A stretch of 64,000 nt of DNA from Kaistella pullorum (GTDB taxonomy: Bacteria; Bacteroidota; Bacteroidia; Flavobacteriales; Weeksellaceae): NCBI RefSeq assembly GCF_014837035.1, contig NZ_JACSPS010000002.1, positions 573,851-637,850 on the forward strand. Reading direction: 5' to 3'. Below the pieces are notes generated by a model that saw nothing but the letters and a program-made list of their open reading frames with translations, was not told the DNA's origin and searched no databases. Both the position numbers and the translations under genes were made by a program. Position 1 is the first letter of the stretch. Each line of letters begins with the position of its first letter. Of this stretch, positions 52,720 to 61,325 are shown piece after piece.

Positions 52720-53727
52720 TTATTTTTTGTTTTCGTAAAGATCAAGGAAAGGATAATCTTCCTGTGCATACACATACTCGTATACTTTTTCAGCAGACGG
52801 ATACGGCGATTCTTCCATGAAATCTACGCACTCTTCCACGAATTCTTTAGATTTTTCGTCAAGAGCCGTCAATTCGTCCTCAGTGGCCCAGTTGTTCGAG
52901 AGAATTCGCTGCTTAACGATCTCAATTGGGTCATCTTTTTTATGTTCTGCCACTTCATCTTTGCTTCTGTACGGCTCTGCATCAGACATAGAGTGTCCTC
53001 TGTAACGGTAAGTTCTGGCTTCAATGAAGGTTGGTCCGTCACCACGGCGTGCTCTCTCGATGGCTTCATAAGCTGCTTCTGCCACTTTTTCAGGATCCAT
53101 CGCATCTACCGGCAGACATGGCATTTCGTAACCTAAACCTAGTTTATAGATATCTTCATGGTTGGCAGTTCTTTTAACCGAAGTTCCCATCGCATATTGG
53201 TTGTTCTCTACCACGAAAACCACCGGAAGTTTCCAGTTCATCGCCATGTTGAAAGTTTCGTGAAGTGATCCCTGACGTGCAGCACCATCGCCGAAAAAGC
53301 AAATGTTCACGCCACCAGTTTCGAAATATTTATCTGCGAATGCAATACCGGCACCCAAAGGAATTTGTCCGCCCACGATACCGTGACCGCCATAAAATCT
53401 TTTTTCTTTACTAAAAATGTGCATTGATCCGCCCATTCCGCCTGATGTACCTGTTGCTTTACCACAAAGCTCAGCCAAAATTCTCTTTGGATCTACACCC
53501 ATCGCCATGGGATGGATGTGGCAACGGTAAGCGGTAATCATGCTGTCTTTGGAAAGATCCATCGCATGTACGAAACCGGCCGGAATTGCTTCCTGGCCAT
53601 TATATAAATGCAAAAAGCCTCTTATTTTCTGTTTAAGATAGAGAGAACGGCATTTGTCCTCAAACCTTCTCCACATCGTCATTTCTTCGTACCATTTTAG
53701 GTACACTTCTTTTGAAAATTCTTTCAT
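52720..53727 (-). CDS. pdhA: Pyruvate dehydrogenase E1 component alpha subunit
   Basis: The 335-residue subunit starts at the ATG at 53727 (MKEFSKEVYLKWYEEMTMWR). The longer frame to 53784 overlaps the promoter box. It binds thiamine diphosphate at GDGAARQGSLHE to VENN and has the phosphorylation-loop segment YRYRGHSMSDAEPYRS. It decarboxylates pyruvate together with a beta subunit coded elsewhere, since no beta gene is adjacent. A TATTTTTG box lies 20 bases upstream of the start. Confidence 0.95.
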   Translation of the reverse strand: MKEFSKEVYLKWYEEMTMWRRFEDKCRSLYLKQKIRGFLHLYNGQEAIPAGFVHAMDLSKDSMITAYRCHIHPMAMGVDPKRILAELCGKATGTSGGMGGSMHIFSKEKRFYGGHGIVGGQIPLGAGIAFADKYFETGGVNICFFGDGAARQGSLHETFNMAMNWKLPVVFVVENNQYAMGTSVKRTANHEDIYKLGLGYEMPCLPVDAMDPEKVAEAAYEAIERARRGDGPTFIEARTYRYRGHSMSDAEPYRSKDEVAEHKKDDPIEIVKQRILSNNWATEDELTALDEKSKEFVEECVDFMEESPYPSAEKVYEYVYAQEDYPFLDLYENKK

Positions 53728-53747
53728 GTTTAGTTGCAAATATTCCG

Positions 53748-53755
53748 CAAAAATA
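53748..53755 (-). promoter_or_regulatory. -7 promoter box for pdhA
   Basis: TATTTTTG on the minus strand, 20 bases before the ATG at 53727, matches TAnnTTTG. Confidence 0.55.
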
Positions 53756-53824
53756 CTAAAAAACTTTGTCTTAAGGCGAAGCATACGTTGAATAATTTTA
53801 TGTCTTAAAAACTTTAAAAAGACC

Positions 53825-53832
53825 TATTTTTG
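53825..53832 (+). promoter_or_regulatory. -7 promoter box for the PAP2-like operon
   Basis: TATTTTTG matches TAnnTTTG and lies 17 bases before the ATG at 53850. Confidence 0.5.
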
Positions 53833-53849
53833 AACAGATAATCATTAAA

Positions 53850-54455
53850 ATGCCAAATACTAAAAACAGCACCGTCATCAATCTTTCGCGGTTTATCTCG
53901 AATTTTTTTAACCCGATTGTCTCACTGCTGATCTACTTTATCTACAGCAGCATTTATTTTTTCGAGCCGGGAAGCTCAGTGAGCCGGTTTATACCGATTC
54001 TACTGCTGATCATCCTTCCGATTGTCATCTGGCTGATCTGGAATGTAAAGAAAGGAAACTATACCAACCTGGATGTCTCAAACCGGCAGCAGCGCAAAGG
54101 TTTTTATTTCTTTATCAGCGGCGTGTTCTTCCCTTATTTGAGTTATGATTATTTGCGGAACGGTACCCTGGACCTGGTGATGCTTTTCCTGTTCATCCTG
54201 CTGCTGGCGCTGCAACTAAGTAACTACTTCGTGAAAAGTTCAATGCATACAGCCTTCAATGTTTATGTAGCGGCATTGTTTTTCTTTCGCGAACCTATTT
54301 TGGGTTTTGCCTGGCTTCTTATTGCCGCGTTGGTCGGAATCACGCGCGTTGTCCTTGGGCGGCATACCGTAAAGGAGGTCTGCATGGGCGCAACCATCGC
54401 GTCGTTGGTTTCTTTTATTTATCTTTATGCAGCAATCCAAAATTTTAATTTATGA
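53850..54455 (+). CDS. PAP2-like membrane phosphatase family protein
   Basis: This 201-residue protein has about six membrane helices. The second half resembles the PAP2 superfamily: SSMHTAFN stands for the PSGH motif and TRVVLGRHTVKEV for the SR-x5-H-x3-D motif, with Glu in place of the last Asp. The first motif is weak (NRQQRKG). It may dephosphorylate a lipid phosphate such as undecaprenyl pyrophosphate, but activity is not certain given the changed motifs. The next gene overlaps it by four bases (ATGA). Confidence 0.75.
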   Translation: MPNTKNSTVINLSRFISNFFNPIVSLLIYFIYSSIYFFEPGSSVSRFIPILLLIILPIVIWLIWNVKKGNYTNLDVSNRQQRKGFYFFISGVFFPYLSYDYLRNGTLDLVMLFLFILLLALQLSNYFVKSSMHTAFNVYVAALFFFREPILGFAWLLIAALVGITRVVLGRHTVKEVCMGATIASLVSFIYLYAAIQNFNL

Positions 54456-54907
54456 AAATAAGCCAACTCACGCATAGTGAAGAAGTTCTGATGCAAATCA
54501 TGTGGAAACTGAAATCTGCGCCGCTGAAAGAAATTTTAGCCGCGTATCCGGAGCCAAAACCGCATCAAAACACAGTCTCTACTTTCGTGAAGATTCTCAC
54601 CGAAAAGAAATTTTTGTCTGTCATAAAAGAAGGACGGATCTTTAGGTATGAAGTGGCTGTACCGCGTACCTCTTACCGACTTTTCCTGCTGCAGAATCTG
54701 TTGGCCGGATATTTCGAAAATTCGGGTGACGAATTGATTAATACACTTACGGAAAAAGGACTTTGGGATTCGGAAGAAAGTTCCAATTTACCACAGGAAA
54801 AGGAGGTTAAAGAAGAAAATGCAGTGGGCGATTTCATCAACGAAATTACCGGTAAGAAAAAGCAGGACAAAAAAGAAAAGAAGAAAAAGAAGAAAAAAAA
54901 TAAGTAA
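54452..54907 (+). CDS. BlaI/MecI-like winged-helix transcriptional regulator
   Basis: The 151-residue protein has a BlaI/MecI-type winged helix at residues 1-80 (LTHSEEVLMQIMWKLKSAPL, then NTVSTFVKILTEKKFL) and a dimerisation helix region to about 105. An acidic linker leads to a tail of almost pure Lys (about 133-151). The usual partner, a BlaR1-type M56 peptidase, is absent. Here the gene sits between a PAP2-like and a DUF4153 membrane protein, overlapping the first by four bases and 9 bases before the second. It may regulate its own operon. Confidence 0.82.
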   Translation: MKISQLTHSEEVLMQIMWKLKSAPLKEILAAYPEPKPHQNTVSTFVKILTEKKFLSVIKEGRIFRYEVAVPRTSYRLFLLQNLLAGYFENSGDELINTLTEKGLWDSEESSNLPQEKEVKEENAVGDFINEITGKKKQDKKEKKKKKKKNK

Positions 54908-54916
54908 GACCGCCAT

Positions 54917-56686
54917 ATGCTGCGCAAGTTTAAAGATACTTACTACAAAATTGGTCAGGCCGTTGGGGAATTTCCGATGGTGCTGCTGATGGCATTTTTG
55001 GGTTCTGTCTCACTGATGTGTTTTGCCGAGCTCAATTTTGATGCACGGCCTGAAAACTTCTTTTACGTAAAATTCACGCTTGTGTCTGTGTTGGGTATCT
55101 CGATGATGTTCTCACTGAAGATGCTGGAACAAAGGATTGGCAAAACGGTTTTTCTGGAAATCTGCGGTGTATTGTTTTTAGTCTCGTTCTATTTTATCTT
55201 ACCTCAAAAAGAAGAAGATTTCACGGAGAAATTCGCGTTTCTACTCATCCCTACTTTTGTTCTTTCACATCTATTTGTGTCTTTTGCAGCGTTCTTGAGC
55301 CGCGAAAAAGAGCTGAATTTTTGGCAGTATAACAAAAATCTGTTTATCAATATCTTCCTCACGGCTATATTCACAGGCGTACTTACTGGTGGCGTAGAAC
55401 TGGCGGTCCTGGCCGTGGATAAATTATTTGATTTTAATTTTAATGATAAGATTTACCCGCAAATCTTCTATTTGCTGAGTATTTTCGGGAGTGCTTTGAT
55501 TTTTGTGCTTTTCAGTCAGGGCGGTTTGCGGACGCTGGAAAAAGACGGGAGTTATCCGGAAATTTTAAAGTTTTTCACGCAATACATCCTCATTCCGCTG
55601 CTAATCATCTACGCCTTCATACTCTATTTTTATGCGGCCAAGATCGTTTTTAAATGGGAACTTCCGCGTGGTTGGGTGTCCTACCTCATTCTCGCCTACT
55701 CCATTGTTGGGATTTTTGCGCTGCTGATCGTGCATCCTTTGAAACAGAATTCGGCTAAATCCTGGGTGCGAATGTTTTCAAGAATCTTTTATTTCTCACT
55801 TTTTCCGCTGCTCTTCCTTCTGTTTGTAGCGATTTTCACACGCATCCTGGAGTATGGCTATACGGAGCCACGATATTTTGTACTTCTTCTCGCCGTGTGG
55901 CTTGGGTCCGTGGTTTTGTATTTTAACTTGGCGCAAAAACCAACAATTAAATATATTCCGGTTAGCCTTTTTGTCTTCGGAATATTTTCACTTACGGTTC
56001 CTTATTTAAATACATTTTCAGTGGCCAAAAGAAGTCAGCGGGCTGAATTTTCAAAAATTTTAATTGAAAATAATCTTCTGAAAGATCAAAAAATTGATTT
56101 CGGAACTAAAGTAACTGACAGCATTGCCGATGAAGTTTCAAATAAATTCATGTATTTAATGCAGCGCAGTGATTCGGCTTTTGTTGTTAATTTTTTGAGT
56201 GAAAAAGACCGGAGAGATATTTTTAAAGCCAAAAATCATCGACAATACGGCGGCTTGCGCGCACAGTTCAGCGATATAATTCCAACAAAAAACACAGTGC
56301 AAACGAACCGGCTTGAAATCTTTTCGCAAAATAAGATACGCGACATTTCGGGCTATGACTATATGTTCCGTCCGGAAGATTTTGACCAAAAAATGACTGT
56401 AAACGTCGGAAATGATATTTTCATCTTTGAAAACATTTCAAATGTTAAAGATCCAACATTCAAAATTACGCTGAACAACAATAAAAGTTGGGATTTGAAA
56501 CCATTTCTTAATGGCAAAATAGCGGAGTATAAAGTGCGCAGCGGCCGTGTGGAACAGGAAGAAATTTCCGCAGAGAAACAATTGGGAGACTATACGGTGA
56601 AAGTTTATTTTAATAATATCATTGCTGAAAAAGAGCTTGTGCAGCGCATGTATTTCAATGTAGGATATATTCTGATTGCGAAATAA
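54917..56686 (+). CDS. DUF4153 family multi-pass membrane protein
   Basis: The 589-residue protein has about ten hydrophobic helices in residues 15-385 and a soluble C-terminal region (about 395-589). The pattern and the segments FINIFLTAIFTGVLTGGVE and YILIPLLIIYAFILYFYAAK fit DUF4153, a membrane family of unknown function. The C-terminal part contains RDISGYDYMFRPEDF and a beta-rich tail. It closes an operon with the PAP2-like and BlaI-like genes, whose products all point to the cell envelope. Confidence 0.8.
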   Translation: MLRKFKDTYYKIGQAVGEFPMVLLMAFLGSVSLMCFAELNFDARPENFFYVKFTLVSVLGISMMFSLKMLEQRIGKTVFLEICGVLFLVSFYFILPQKEEDFTEKFAFLLIPTFVLSHLFVSFAAFLSREKELNFWQYNKNLFINIFLTAIFTGVLTGGVELAVLAVDKLFDFNFNDKIYPQIFYLLSIFGSALIFVLFSQGGLRTLEKDGSYPEILKFFTQYILIPLLIIYAFILYFYAAKIVFKWELPRGWVSYLILAYSIVGIFALLIVHPLKQNSAKSWVRMFSRIFYFSLFPLLFLLFVAIFTRILEYGYTEPRYFVLLLAVWLGSVVLYFNLAQKPTIKYIPVSLFVFGIFSLTVPYLNTFSVAKRSQRAEFSKILIENNLLKDQKIDFGTKVTDSIADEVSNKFMYLMQRSDSAFVVNFLSEKDRRDIFKAKNHRQYGGLRAQFSDIIPTKNTVQTNRLEIFSQNKIRDISGYDYMFRPEDFDQKMTVNVGNDIFIFENISNVKDPTFKITLNNNKSWDLKPFLNGKIAEYKVRSGRVEQEEISAEKQLGDYTVKVYFNNIIAEKELVQRMYFNVGYILIAK

Positions 56687-56704
56687 ATATTTACATAAAC
56701 AAAA

Positions 56705-56729
56705 AGCGGCTCTCCAGAGGAAAGCCGCC
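56705..56729. terminator. Terminator between DUF4153 and RRM genes
   Basis: GCGGCT and AGCCGC pair around an inner CTC/GAG hairpin. The stem has A5 before it and TATTTTTG after it, so it can act in both directions between the convergent genes. Confidence 0.7.
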
Positions 56730-56751
56730 ATATTTTTGTTGTAGAATGATC

Positions 56752-57105
56752 TTACCAGCTAGATCCGCCACGGTTTCCACCGCCGTAACCACCACCACCA
56801 CGGTTTCCACCACCGTAACCGCCTCCACCACGATTGTTATCGAAGCTTCTTCTTGGCTTGTCTTCTCTTGGCTTAGCTTCAGAAACGTTAAGCTCCTTTC
56901 CGTCAAGTTCTTTTCCGTTAAGTGCTTCGATAGCGTTCTTGCCATCTTCGTCACCCATTTCTACGAAACCGAAACCTCTTGAACGGCCAGTTTCTCTGTC
57001 TGTAATGATTTTAGCCGAAGATACTTCGCCAAATTCTGAAAATAAATCCTGCAATGACTCTTCTCTTGTAGAGTAATTGATGTTTGAAACAAAAATGTTC
57101 ATCAT
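56752..57105 (-). CDS. RRM-domain RNA-binding protein with glycine-rich tail
   Basis: This 117-residue protein (116 if the second of two adjacent ATGs is used) has one RNA recognition motif at about 2-80. RNP2 is IFVSNINY and RNP1 is RGFGFVEM. The C-terminal tail (about 90-117) is two copies of a ten-residue Gly/Tyr/Asn/Arg unit. Small RRM proteins of this kind in bacteria are often cold-induced RNA chaperones. The leader contains an 11-base segment fully complementary to the start-codon region, which suggests structural control of translation. Confidence 0.92.
   Translation of the reverse strand: MMNIFVSNINYSTREESLQDLFSEFGEVSSAKIITDRETGRSRGFGFVEMGDEDGKNAIEALNGKELDGKELNVSEAKPREDKPRRSFDNNRGGGGYGGGNRGGGGYGGGNRGGSSW
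56770..56829 (-). repeat. Two tandem 30-base units coding the glycine-rich tail of the RRM protein
   Basis: Two adjacent 30-base units each code for RGGGGYGGGN-like ten-residue repeats and differ at only a few, mostly third-base, positions. The tract is likely to vary in copy number between strains. Confidence 0.75.
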
Positions 57106-57170
57106 AAAAAAAAATTAAAAAAAATTAATACTTGTTGAAATTATAAAAGAAATTCAGCGATGATGAACAT
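57095..57170 (-). promoter_or_regulatory. Leader structure covering the RRM start codon
   Basis: The minus-strand segment ATGTTCATCAT (57170-57160) is exactly complementary to ATGATGAACAT (57105-57095), which holds both candidate start codons. The 11-bp stem would close a loop of 54 AT-rich bases. A possible promoter (TATCTTG at 57197-57203) would place the upstream arm within the mRNA. Confidence 0.5.
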
Positions 57171-57239
57171 AGTGAATTCGGATATAAAAACGGCTGCAAG
57201 ATACAATAAAAATTTATTAAACGCTTTTTTTTATACTTT

Positions 57240-58103
57240 TTATTCAACCGCGGTTCCGCGTGAAGCCTCAAGCAGCTTAAACCAATCTTCGCGCGAGAGC
57301 TCAGCGCGAAGTCCATTTGCCAGAGTTACCAATGTTTCAGCATTTGAAGTACCGATCACTGGAAGAATGCGGGCAGGATGTTTTAGTATAAATGCAAGTA
57401 ACAGTTGGTTTTCGGTGGCGTTATATTTTGGAGCCAGTTCATTCAAAACCTTTTTAATGCGCAGATTCTGTTCTGAATTTTCTGAAAAGTAGTTCCCCAT
57501 TACTGACCAGGCCATTGGACGTAGCTTTTTGAGCATAAGCTGATCTAATGTGCCATTGTAAAATGCTTTTGTTTCGTTAACCGAAACTTCGATCTGGTTG
57601 GTCACAAGCGGAAATTCACTGTCGAGAAGCTCGAACTGTGACGGTGAAAAATTAGAGACACCGAAATGCTTCACCTTTCCCTCTTTCTTTAATTTATCGA
57701 AGGTCGAAGCTATTTCTTGTGGGTTCATGAGGGGCGACGGCCGGTGCAGCAACAAAAGGTCAATATAATCTGTCCTTAAATTGCGTAGGCTGCTTTCAAC
57801 AGATTTAAGTAGGTGTTCCGCCGAATAATTGTATGATTTTATTTTAAAGTCGCGGTTTGCGCAAGGCATTTCGATGCCACATTTCGTAATCAGCTGTACC
57901 GAATCGCGCGCAACCGAACAGTGCTGTAAAGTGTTTCCAAATAGCCTTTCACCGGTGTAGTCTCCATAAATATCGGCATGGTCAAAAGTGGTCAATCCCT
58001 GCGAAAGTGCAGTTTCTATCAAATGCTGCACCTGCTTTTCAGAATGATTCGCGCCCCAAATTCCCCAGCGCATGGTGCCGACTATCAATGGTGAAATTTG
58101 CAT
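57240..58103 (-). CDS. Aldo/keto reductase
   Basis: This 287-residue NADPH-dependent reductase has a TIM-barrel fold. The catalytic Asp/Tyr segment is FDHADIYGDYTGE, the Lys lies in LITKCGIEMP and the His in LLLHRPSPL. The cofactor-binding segment PVIGTSNAETLVTLA is typical. It is close to the YdhF-like oxidoreductases. The substrate is not evident. It has its own TATTTTTG promoter, divergent from the T9SS gene. Confidence 0.92.
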   Translation of the reverse strand: MQISPLIVGTMRWGIWGANHSEKQVQHLIETALSQGLTTFDHADIYGDYTGERLFGNTLQHCSVARDSVQLITKCGIEMPCANRDFKIKSYNYSAEHLLKSVESSLRNLRTDYIDLLLLHRPSPLMNPQEIASTFDKLKKEGKVKHFGVSNFSPSQFELLDSEFPLVTNQIEVSVNETKAFYNGTLDQLMLKKLRPMAWSVMGNYFSENSEQNLRIKKVLNELAPKYNATENQLLLAFILKHPARILPVIGTSNAETLVTLANGLRAELSREDWFKLLEASRGTAVE

Positions 58104-58122
58104 CAGTTTTTAAATTTATCTT

Positions 58123-58130
58123 CAAAAATA
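58123..58130 (-). promoter_or_regulatory. -7 promoter box for the aldo/keto reductase gene
   Basis: TATTTTTG on the minus strand, 19 bases before the ATG at 58103, matches TAnnTTTG. Confidence 0.55.
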
Positions 58131-58185
58131 GGATTTTGAGGGTGAAGTTTAACATTCGAAGCATAAGGTTTTTAAGGGATATTAT

Positions 58186-58193
58186 TAACTTTG
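58186..58193 (+). promoter_or_regulatory. -7 promoter box for the T9SS beta-helix gene
   Basis: TAACTTTG matches TAnnTTTG and lies 16 bases before the ATG at 58210. Confidence 0.55.
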
Positions 58194-58209
58194 AACAAAC
58201 AATTTTACA

Positions 58210-59673
58210 ATGAAGAAGATTTCTATTTTATTTTCAACCTTGCTTTCTGCTATCGCGTTTTCCCAGTTTGTAAGTCCGGGTACTGGCGTTACCTACAATC
58301 TGGCATCGCTTTCTGAAGCGGCTCCAACGGTTTTAGTGAACACAGGCACCGGTTATCAAATGGTTTCAGATATTACCATTTCTGCCGGTGATGCACTTTT
58401 AATGAATGAAGACACTACCCTAAAGATTGATGCCGGAATTCAGCTCAATATCGCAGGGAATTACGATACCACTGCTGCAAGTCTGTTGGTGACCGCTACC
58501 GATCCTGCCAATATTTTCAAAGGTATCCGCCTTGAGTCTACCGCAAATGTTATCATTAAAAATACCATTTTTGAATATGGCGGCGGCATACAGGCTTTGA
58601 CAGGAAATTTCCTGATGGAAAATTCGACGGTTCGCTACTTTAAATCAGGACTTGTTACCGGTGCGTCTATTAATTTCTCAACCGGAAATCCAATTATCCG
58701 CAACTCCCAATTTATCGAAAACGAATTGCCGGCGGTGGGTTCGGGAGCAAATCAATCGGTTGCACTTGAATTTACCGGAAATTATCTGTACGGAAATACA
58801 AAAGGAAACACGAACCGCCCGCAGGTCAACATGGGCCCGAGCGGCACCGGAATAACGAAAGTACTGAACAACACCATCATCGGGGACAGAACGTTGACGC
58901 GCGTTGGCGGAGTGTCAGTTTCTACCCTGCTTGGTGTTGAAAACCATCCGGTGATTGAAGGTAACATCATTAAAGATAACCGATACGGAATTACGGTGAC
59001 GGGAAACAATTCTTCCGGATCCATCTCGAACAATACGCTGATTGACAATAACACCGAAACCAACCCGATTAACGGCGGGAGCGGTATCTCACTTTCCGGC
59101 AGCGGCAGCCAGGTGATGGCGATCAAAATCGAGAAAAACATCATCCGCGGACATCTTTGGGGTATCACCATCATCAACACTGCGCGTGCAGATCTTGGCG
59201 GAGGTTCTCTTGGAAGTATTGGTCAGAATGTTTTCGCGAATAACGGAAACGGTGGACAGATCTATGCGCTTTACAATAACACACCGAACCCGATCAGTGC
59301 TGAAAACAACTGCTGGCGAGAAGGTGAACTTTCAACGGAAGCAATGGTAGAAGAAGTGATCTTCCATAACGCAGATGACCCCGCGAAAGGCTTGGTTGAT
59401 TATAAACCGTTTTTATGTGCGGACCCATTAGCCATAGCAAATGCGACGCAGCTAATCGAGAAGATTTATCCGAATCCTAGTAATGGAAATTTTGTGGTAG
59501 ATGCCTCCGCAAAAGGTGAAATCGTAATTTCAGATATGAGCGGACGAAAAATTTACGGCGGACCGGTTGCCAAAGGAACAAACAATGTTTCAGTAAACGC
59601 AAAAGCGGGTATCTACCTGCTGCAGCTTATCTCCGAAGGAAGAAGCCAAACAACTAAATTAATCATTAAATAA
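58210..59673 (+). CDS. Secreted right-handed beta-helix protein with T9SS sorting signal
   Basis: This 487-residue protein has a signal peptide MKKISILFSTLLSAIAFSQ. A long run of short beta-helix rungs (about 90-380), rich in Asn and Gly with recurring patterns such as IIRNSQF, VLNNTIIG, VIEGNIIKDN and SISNNTLIDN, follows. A T9SS type A sorting domain (about 415-487, IYPNPSNGNFVV to KLIIK) ends it. Parallel beta-helix proteins of this kind often bind or cleave polysaccharides, but no catalytic set is recognised. It is exported by T9SS and probably surface-anchored or released. Confidence 0.88.
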   Translation: MKKISILFSTLLSAIAFSQFVSPGTGVTYNLASLSEAAPTVLVNTGTGYQMVSDITISAGDALLMNEDTTLKIDAGIQLNIAGNYDTTAASLLVTATDPANIFKGIRLESTANVIIKNTIFEYGGGIQALTGNFLMENSTVRYFKSGLVTGASINFSTGNPIIRNSQFIENELPAVGSGANQSVALEFTGNYLYGNTKGNTNRPQVNMGPSGTGITKVLNNTIIGDRTLTRVGGVSVSTLLGVENHPVIEGNIIKDNRYGITVTGNNSSGSISNNTLIDNNTETNPINGGSGISLSGSGSQVMAIKIEKNIIRGHLWGITIINTARADLGGGSLGSIGQNVFANNGNGGQIYALYNNTPNPISAENNCWREGELSTEAMVEEVIFHNADDPAKGLVDYKPFLCADPLAIANATQLIEKIYPNPSNGNFVVDASAKGEIVISDMSGRKIYGGPVAKGTNNVSVNAKAGIYLLQLISEGRSQTTKLIIK

Positions 59674-59696
59674 TTGACATTCCTATTGATTTTTTT

Positions 59697-59727
59697 AAAC
59701 TCATTCTGCCATTATCAGAATGAGTTT
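59697..59727 (+). terminator. Terminator of the T9SS beta-helix gene
   Basis: AAACTCATTCTG and CAGAATGAGTTT pair perfectly around a 7-base loop and are followed by a T tract. Confidence 0.85.
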
Positions 59728-59805
59728 TTTATTTTTTGTAACCTTTCGCCTAAAAGGGTCGTATAATAGATTGCAGTCCTAAAGTGGACGTGTTACAGAA
59801 ATAAG

Positions 59806-60672
59806 ATGAGACAACTAAAAATTACAAAGCAGGTTACCAACCGGGAAACCGCCTCACTGGACAAGTATTTGCAGGAAATCGGTAAAGTAGACCTGATTAC
59901 CGCGGATGAAGAGGTAGAGCTGGCCCAGAAGATTCGCGCAGGTGACCGCGTAGCACTTGAAAAACTGATTAAAGCCAACCTCCGATTTGTGGTTTCGGTT
60001 TCTAAGCAGTATCAAAATCAAGGCCTGTCGCTGCCCGATCTAATCAATGAAGGAAATCTCGGCCTTATGAAGGCTGCAAAAAGATATGATGAAACCAGAG
60101 GTTTTAAATTTATTTCTTACGCCGTTTGGTGGATTCGTCAGTCGATTCTGCAGGCATTGGCAGAACAGTCGAGAATTGTAAGACTTCCTTTGAACAAAAT
60201 TGGTTCCATCAACAAAATCAACAAAGCTTACGCACACCTTGAGCAGGAAAATGAGCGACCACCGTCGCCGGAAGAATTGGCAGAGGTTCTTGATATGAGT
60301 GAGGACGACATCAAGGAATCGATGAAAAACTCCGGCCGTCACCTGTCTATGGATGCGCCGCTTGTAGAAGGTGAAGATTCTAACCTTTATGACGTCTTAC
60401 GTTCAGGCGAATCACCAAGTCCTGATAAGGAACTGATGCTCGAATCACTTCAGATTGAAATCGAAAGAGCATTGCAGACACTTACTCCACGCGAGGCCGA
60501 CCTTGTAAGACTTTATTTTGGTCTGAATGGTAAGCATCCGATGACATTGGAAGAAATTGGCGAAACTTTTGACCTGACAAGAGAAAGAGTTCGTCAGATA
60601 AAGGAAAAAGCCATTAAAAGACTGAAACACAATACCAGAAGCAAGATTCTGAAATCTTATTTAGGTAAATAA
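59806..60672 (+). CDS. rpoD: Primary RNA polymerase sigma factor (RpoD, Bacteroidota short form)
   Basis: This 288-residue group 1 sigma factor lacks region 1.1, as is usual in Bacteroidota. Region 1.2 is [20 protein letters not shown]. Region 2 contains [17 protein letters not shown] and [19 protein letters not shown] (region 2.3-2.4), which reads the -7 box. Region 3 follows [12 protein letters not shown], and region 4 has [20 protein letters not shown] (helix-turn-helix). This is the factor expected to use the TAnnTTTG boxes noted across the window. Its own leader has TATAAT and a small GTCC/GGAC hairpin before the ATG but no perfect TAnnTTTG. Confidence 0.97.
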   Translation: MRQLKITKQVTNRETASLDKYLQEIGKVDLITADEEVELAQKIRAGDRVALEKLIKANLRFVVSVSKQYQNQGLSLPDLINEGNLGLMKAAKRYDETRGFKFISYAVWWIRQSILQALAEQSRIVRLPLNKIGSINKINKAYAHLEQENERPPSPEELAEVLDMSEDDIKESMKNSGRHLSMDAPLVEGEDSNLYDVLRSGESPSPDKELMLESLQIEIERALQTLTPREADLVRLYFGLNGKHPMTLEEIGETFDLTRERVRQIKEKAIKRLKHNTRSKILKSYLGK

Positions 60673-60690
60673 TTCAGTACCACTCATTAT

Positions 60691-60718
60691 AAAAGGAACT
60701 CAAACTCGAGTTCCTTTT
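60691..60718. terminator. Terminator between rpoD and the Crp/Fnr gene
   Basis: AAAAGGAACTC and GAGTTCCTTTT pair perfectly around a 6-base loop. T-rich sequence follows on the plus strand, and A-rich sequence precedes it. Confidence 0.85.
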
Positions 60719-60719
60719 T

Positions 60720-61310
60720 TTATGATGTCTGAAAATTTTTCTTCGCCAGTTCCTTCCGTACGCGGCTTAAACTTTCCGGCGTAATTCCAAGATAAGAAGC
60801 CACCATCCATTGTGGAACGCGCTGCAGGATATCCGGGTACATCCGGATAAAATCCAGATAACGCTCTTCGGCAGTATCAGAAAGCAGCGAGTTGACGCGG
60901 TTCTGCAGATTGCGGATGTGCTTCTGCAACAACAAATCATTATTTTCAGAGGTGTTTGGGAAATGTAGATTGATGTTCGTGAAGAAATCGGCGTCCAGAA
61001 GCAGCACTTGGCTCTCCTCTACTGCTTCTATGTAATAATCGGATTTTTCATTGAAATGAAGCGAGCTGCGGTCTGAAATCAGCCACTTCTCAGGCGCAAA
61101 CTGAATGATGTGTTCCTTGCCGTTCCTGTCGATTGAGTACATCCTCAGCAAGCCTTTTTCGACAAAATAAGTTCCTTTACAAACTTCGCCGGCGCGCAGC
61201 AAAAATTCATTTTTACTGACGGTCATCGGCACATAAAACGAACTGCATAAATTTCCTGCGTCACCCGGCAACTGCAAAACGTCCGACAGGTAAGCTTTAA
61301 TATTTTCCAT
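60720..61310 (-). CDS. Crp/Fnr family transcriptional regulator
   Basis: This 196-residue protein has an N-terminal cyclic-nucleotide-binding-like beta barrel (about 20-115, KNEFLLRAGEVCKGTYFVEKG) and a C-terminal helix-turn-helix (about 160-190, VASYLGITPESLSRVRKEL). There is no Cys cluster for an iron-sulfur centre, so it is not an oxygen-sensing Fnr. The effector is unknown. It is downstream of the bacillithiol genes with a 15-base gap and may be part of that transcript. Confidence 0.9.
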   Translation of the reverse strand: MENIKAYLSDVLQLPGDAGNLCSSFYVPMTVSKNEFLLRAGEVCKGTYFVEKGLLRMYSIDRNGKEHIIQFAPEKWLISDRSSLHFNEKSDYYIEAVEESQVLLLDADFFTNINLHFPNTSENNDLLLQKHIRNLQNRVNSLLSDTAEERYLDFIRMYPDILQRVPQWMVASYLGITPESLSRVRKELAKKNFQTS

Positions 61311-61325
61311 CTGTAATTGTCGGTG

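Noticed and set aside
59760-59805. TATAAT before rpoD as a classical -10 promoter
   Set aside because: Bacteroidota primary sigma factors read TAnnTTTG, and no matching -33 or -35 element was clear. The match may be chance.
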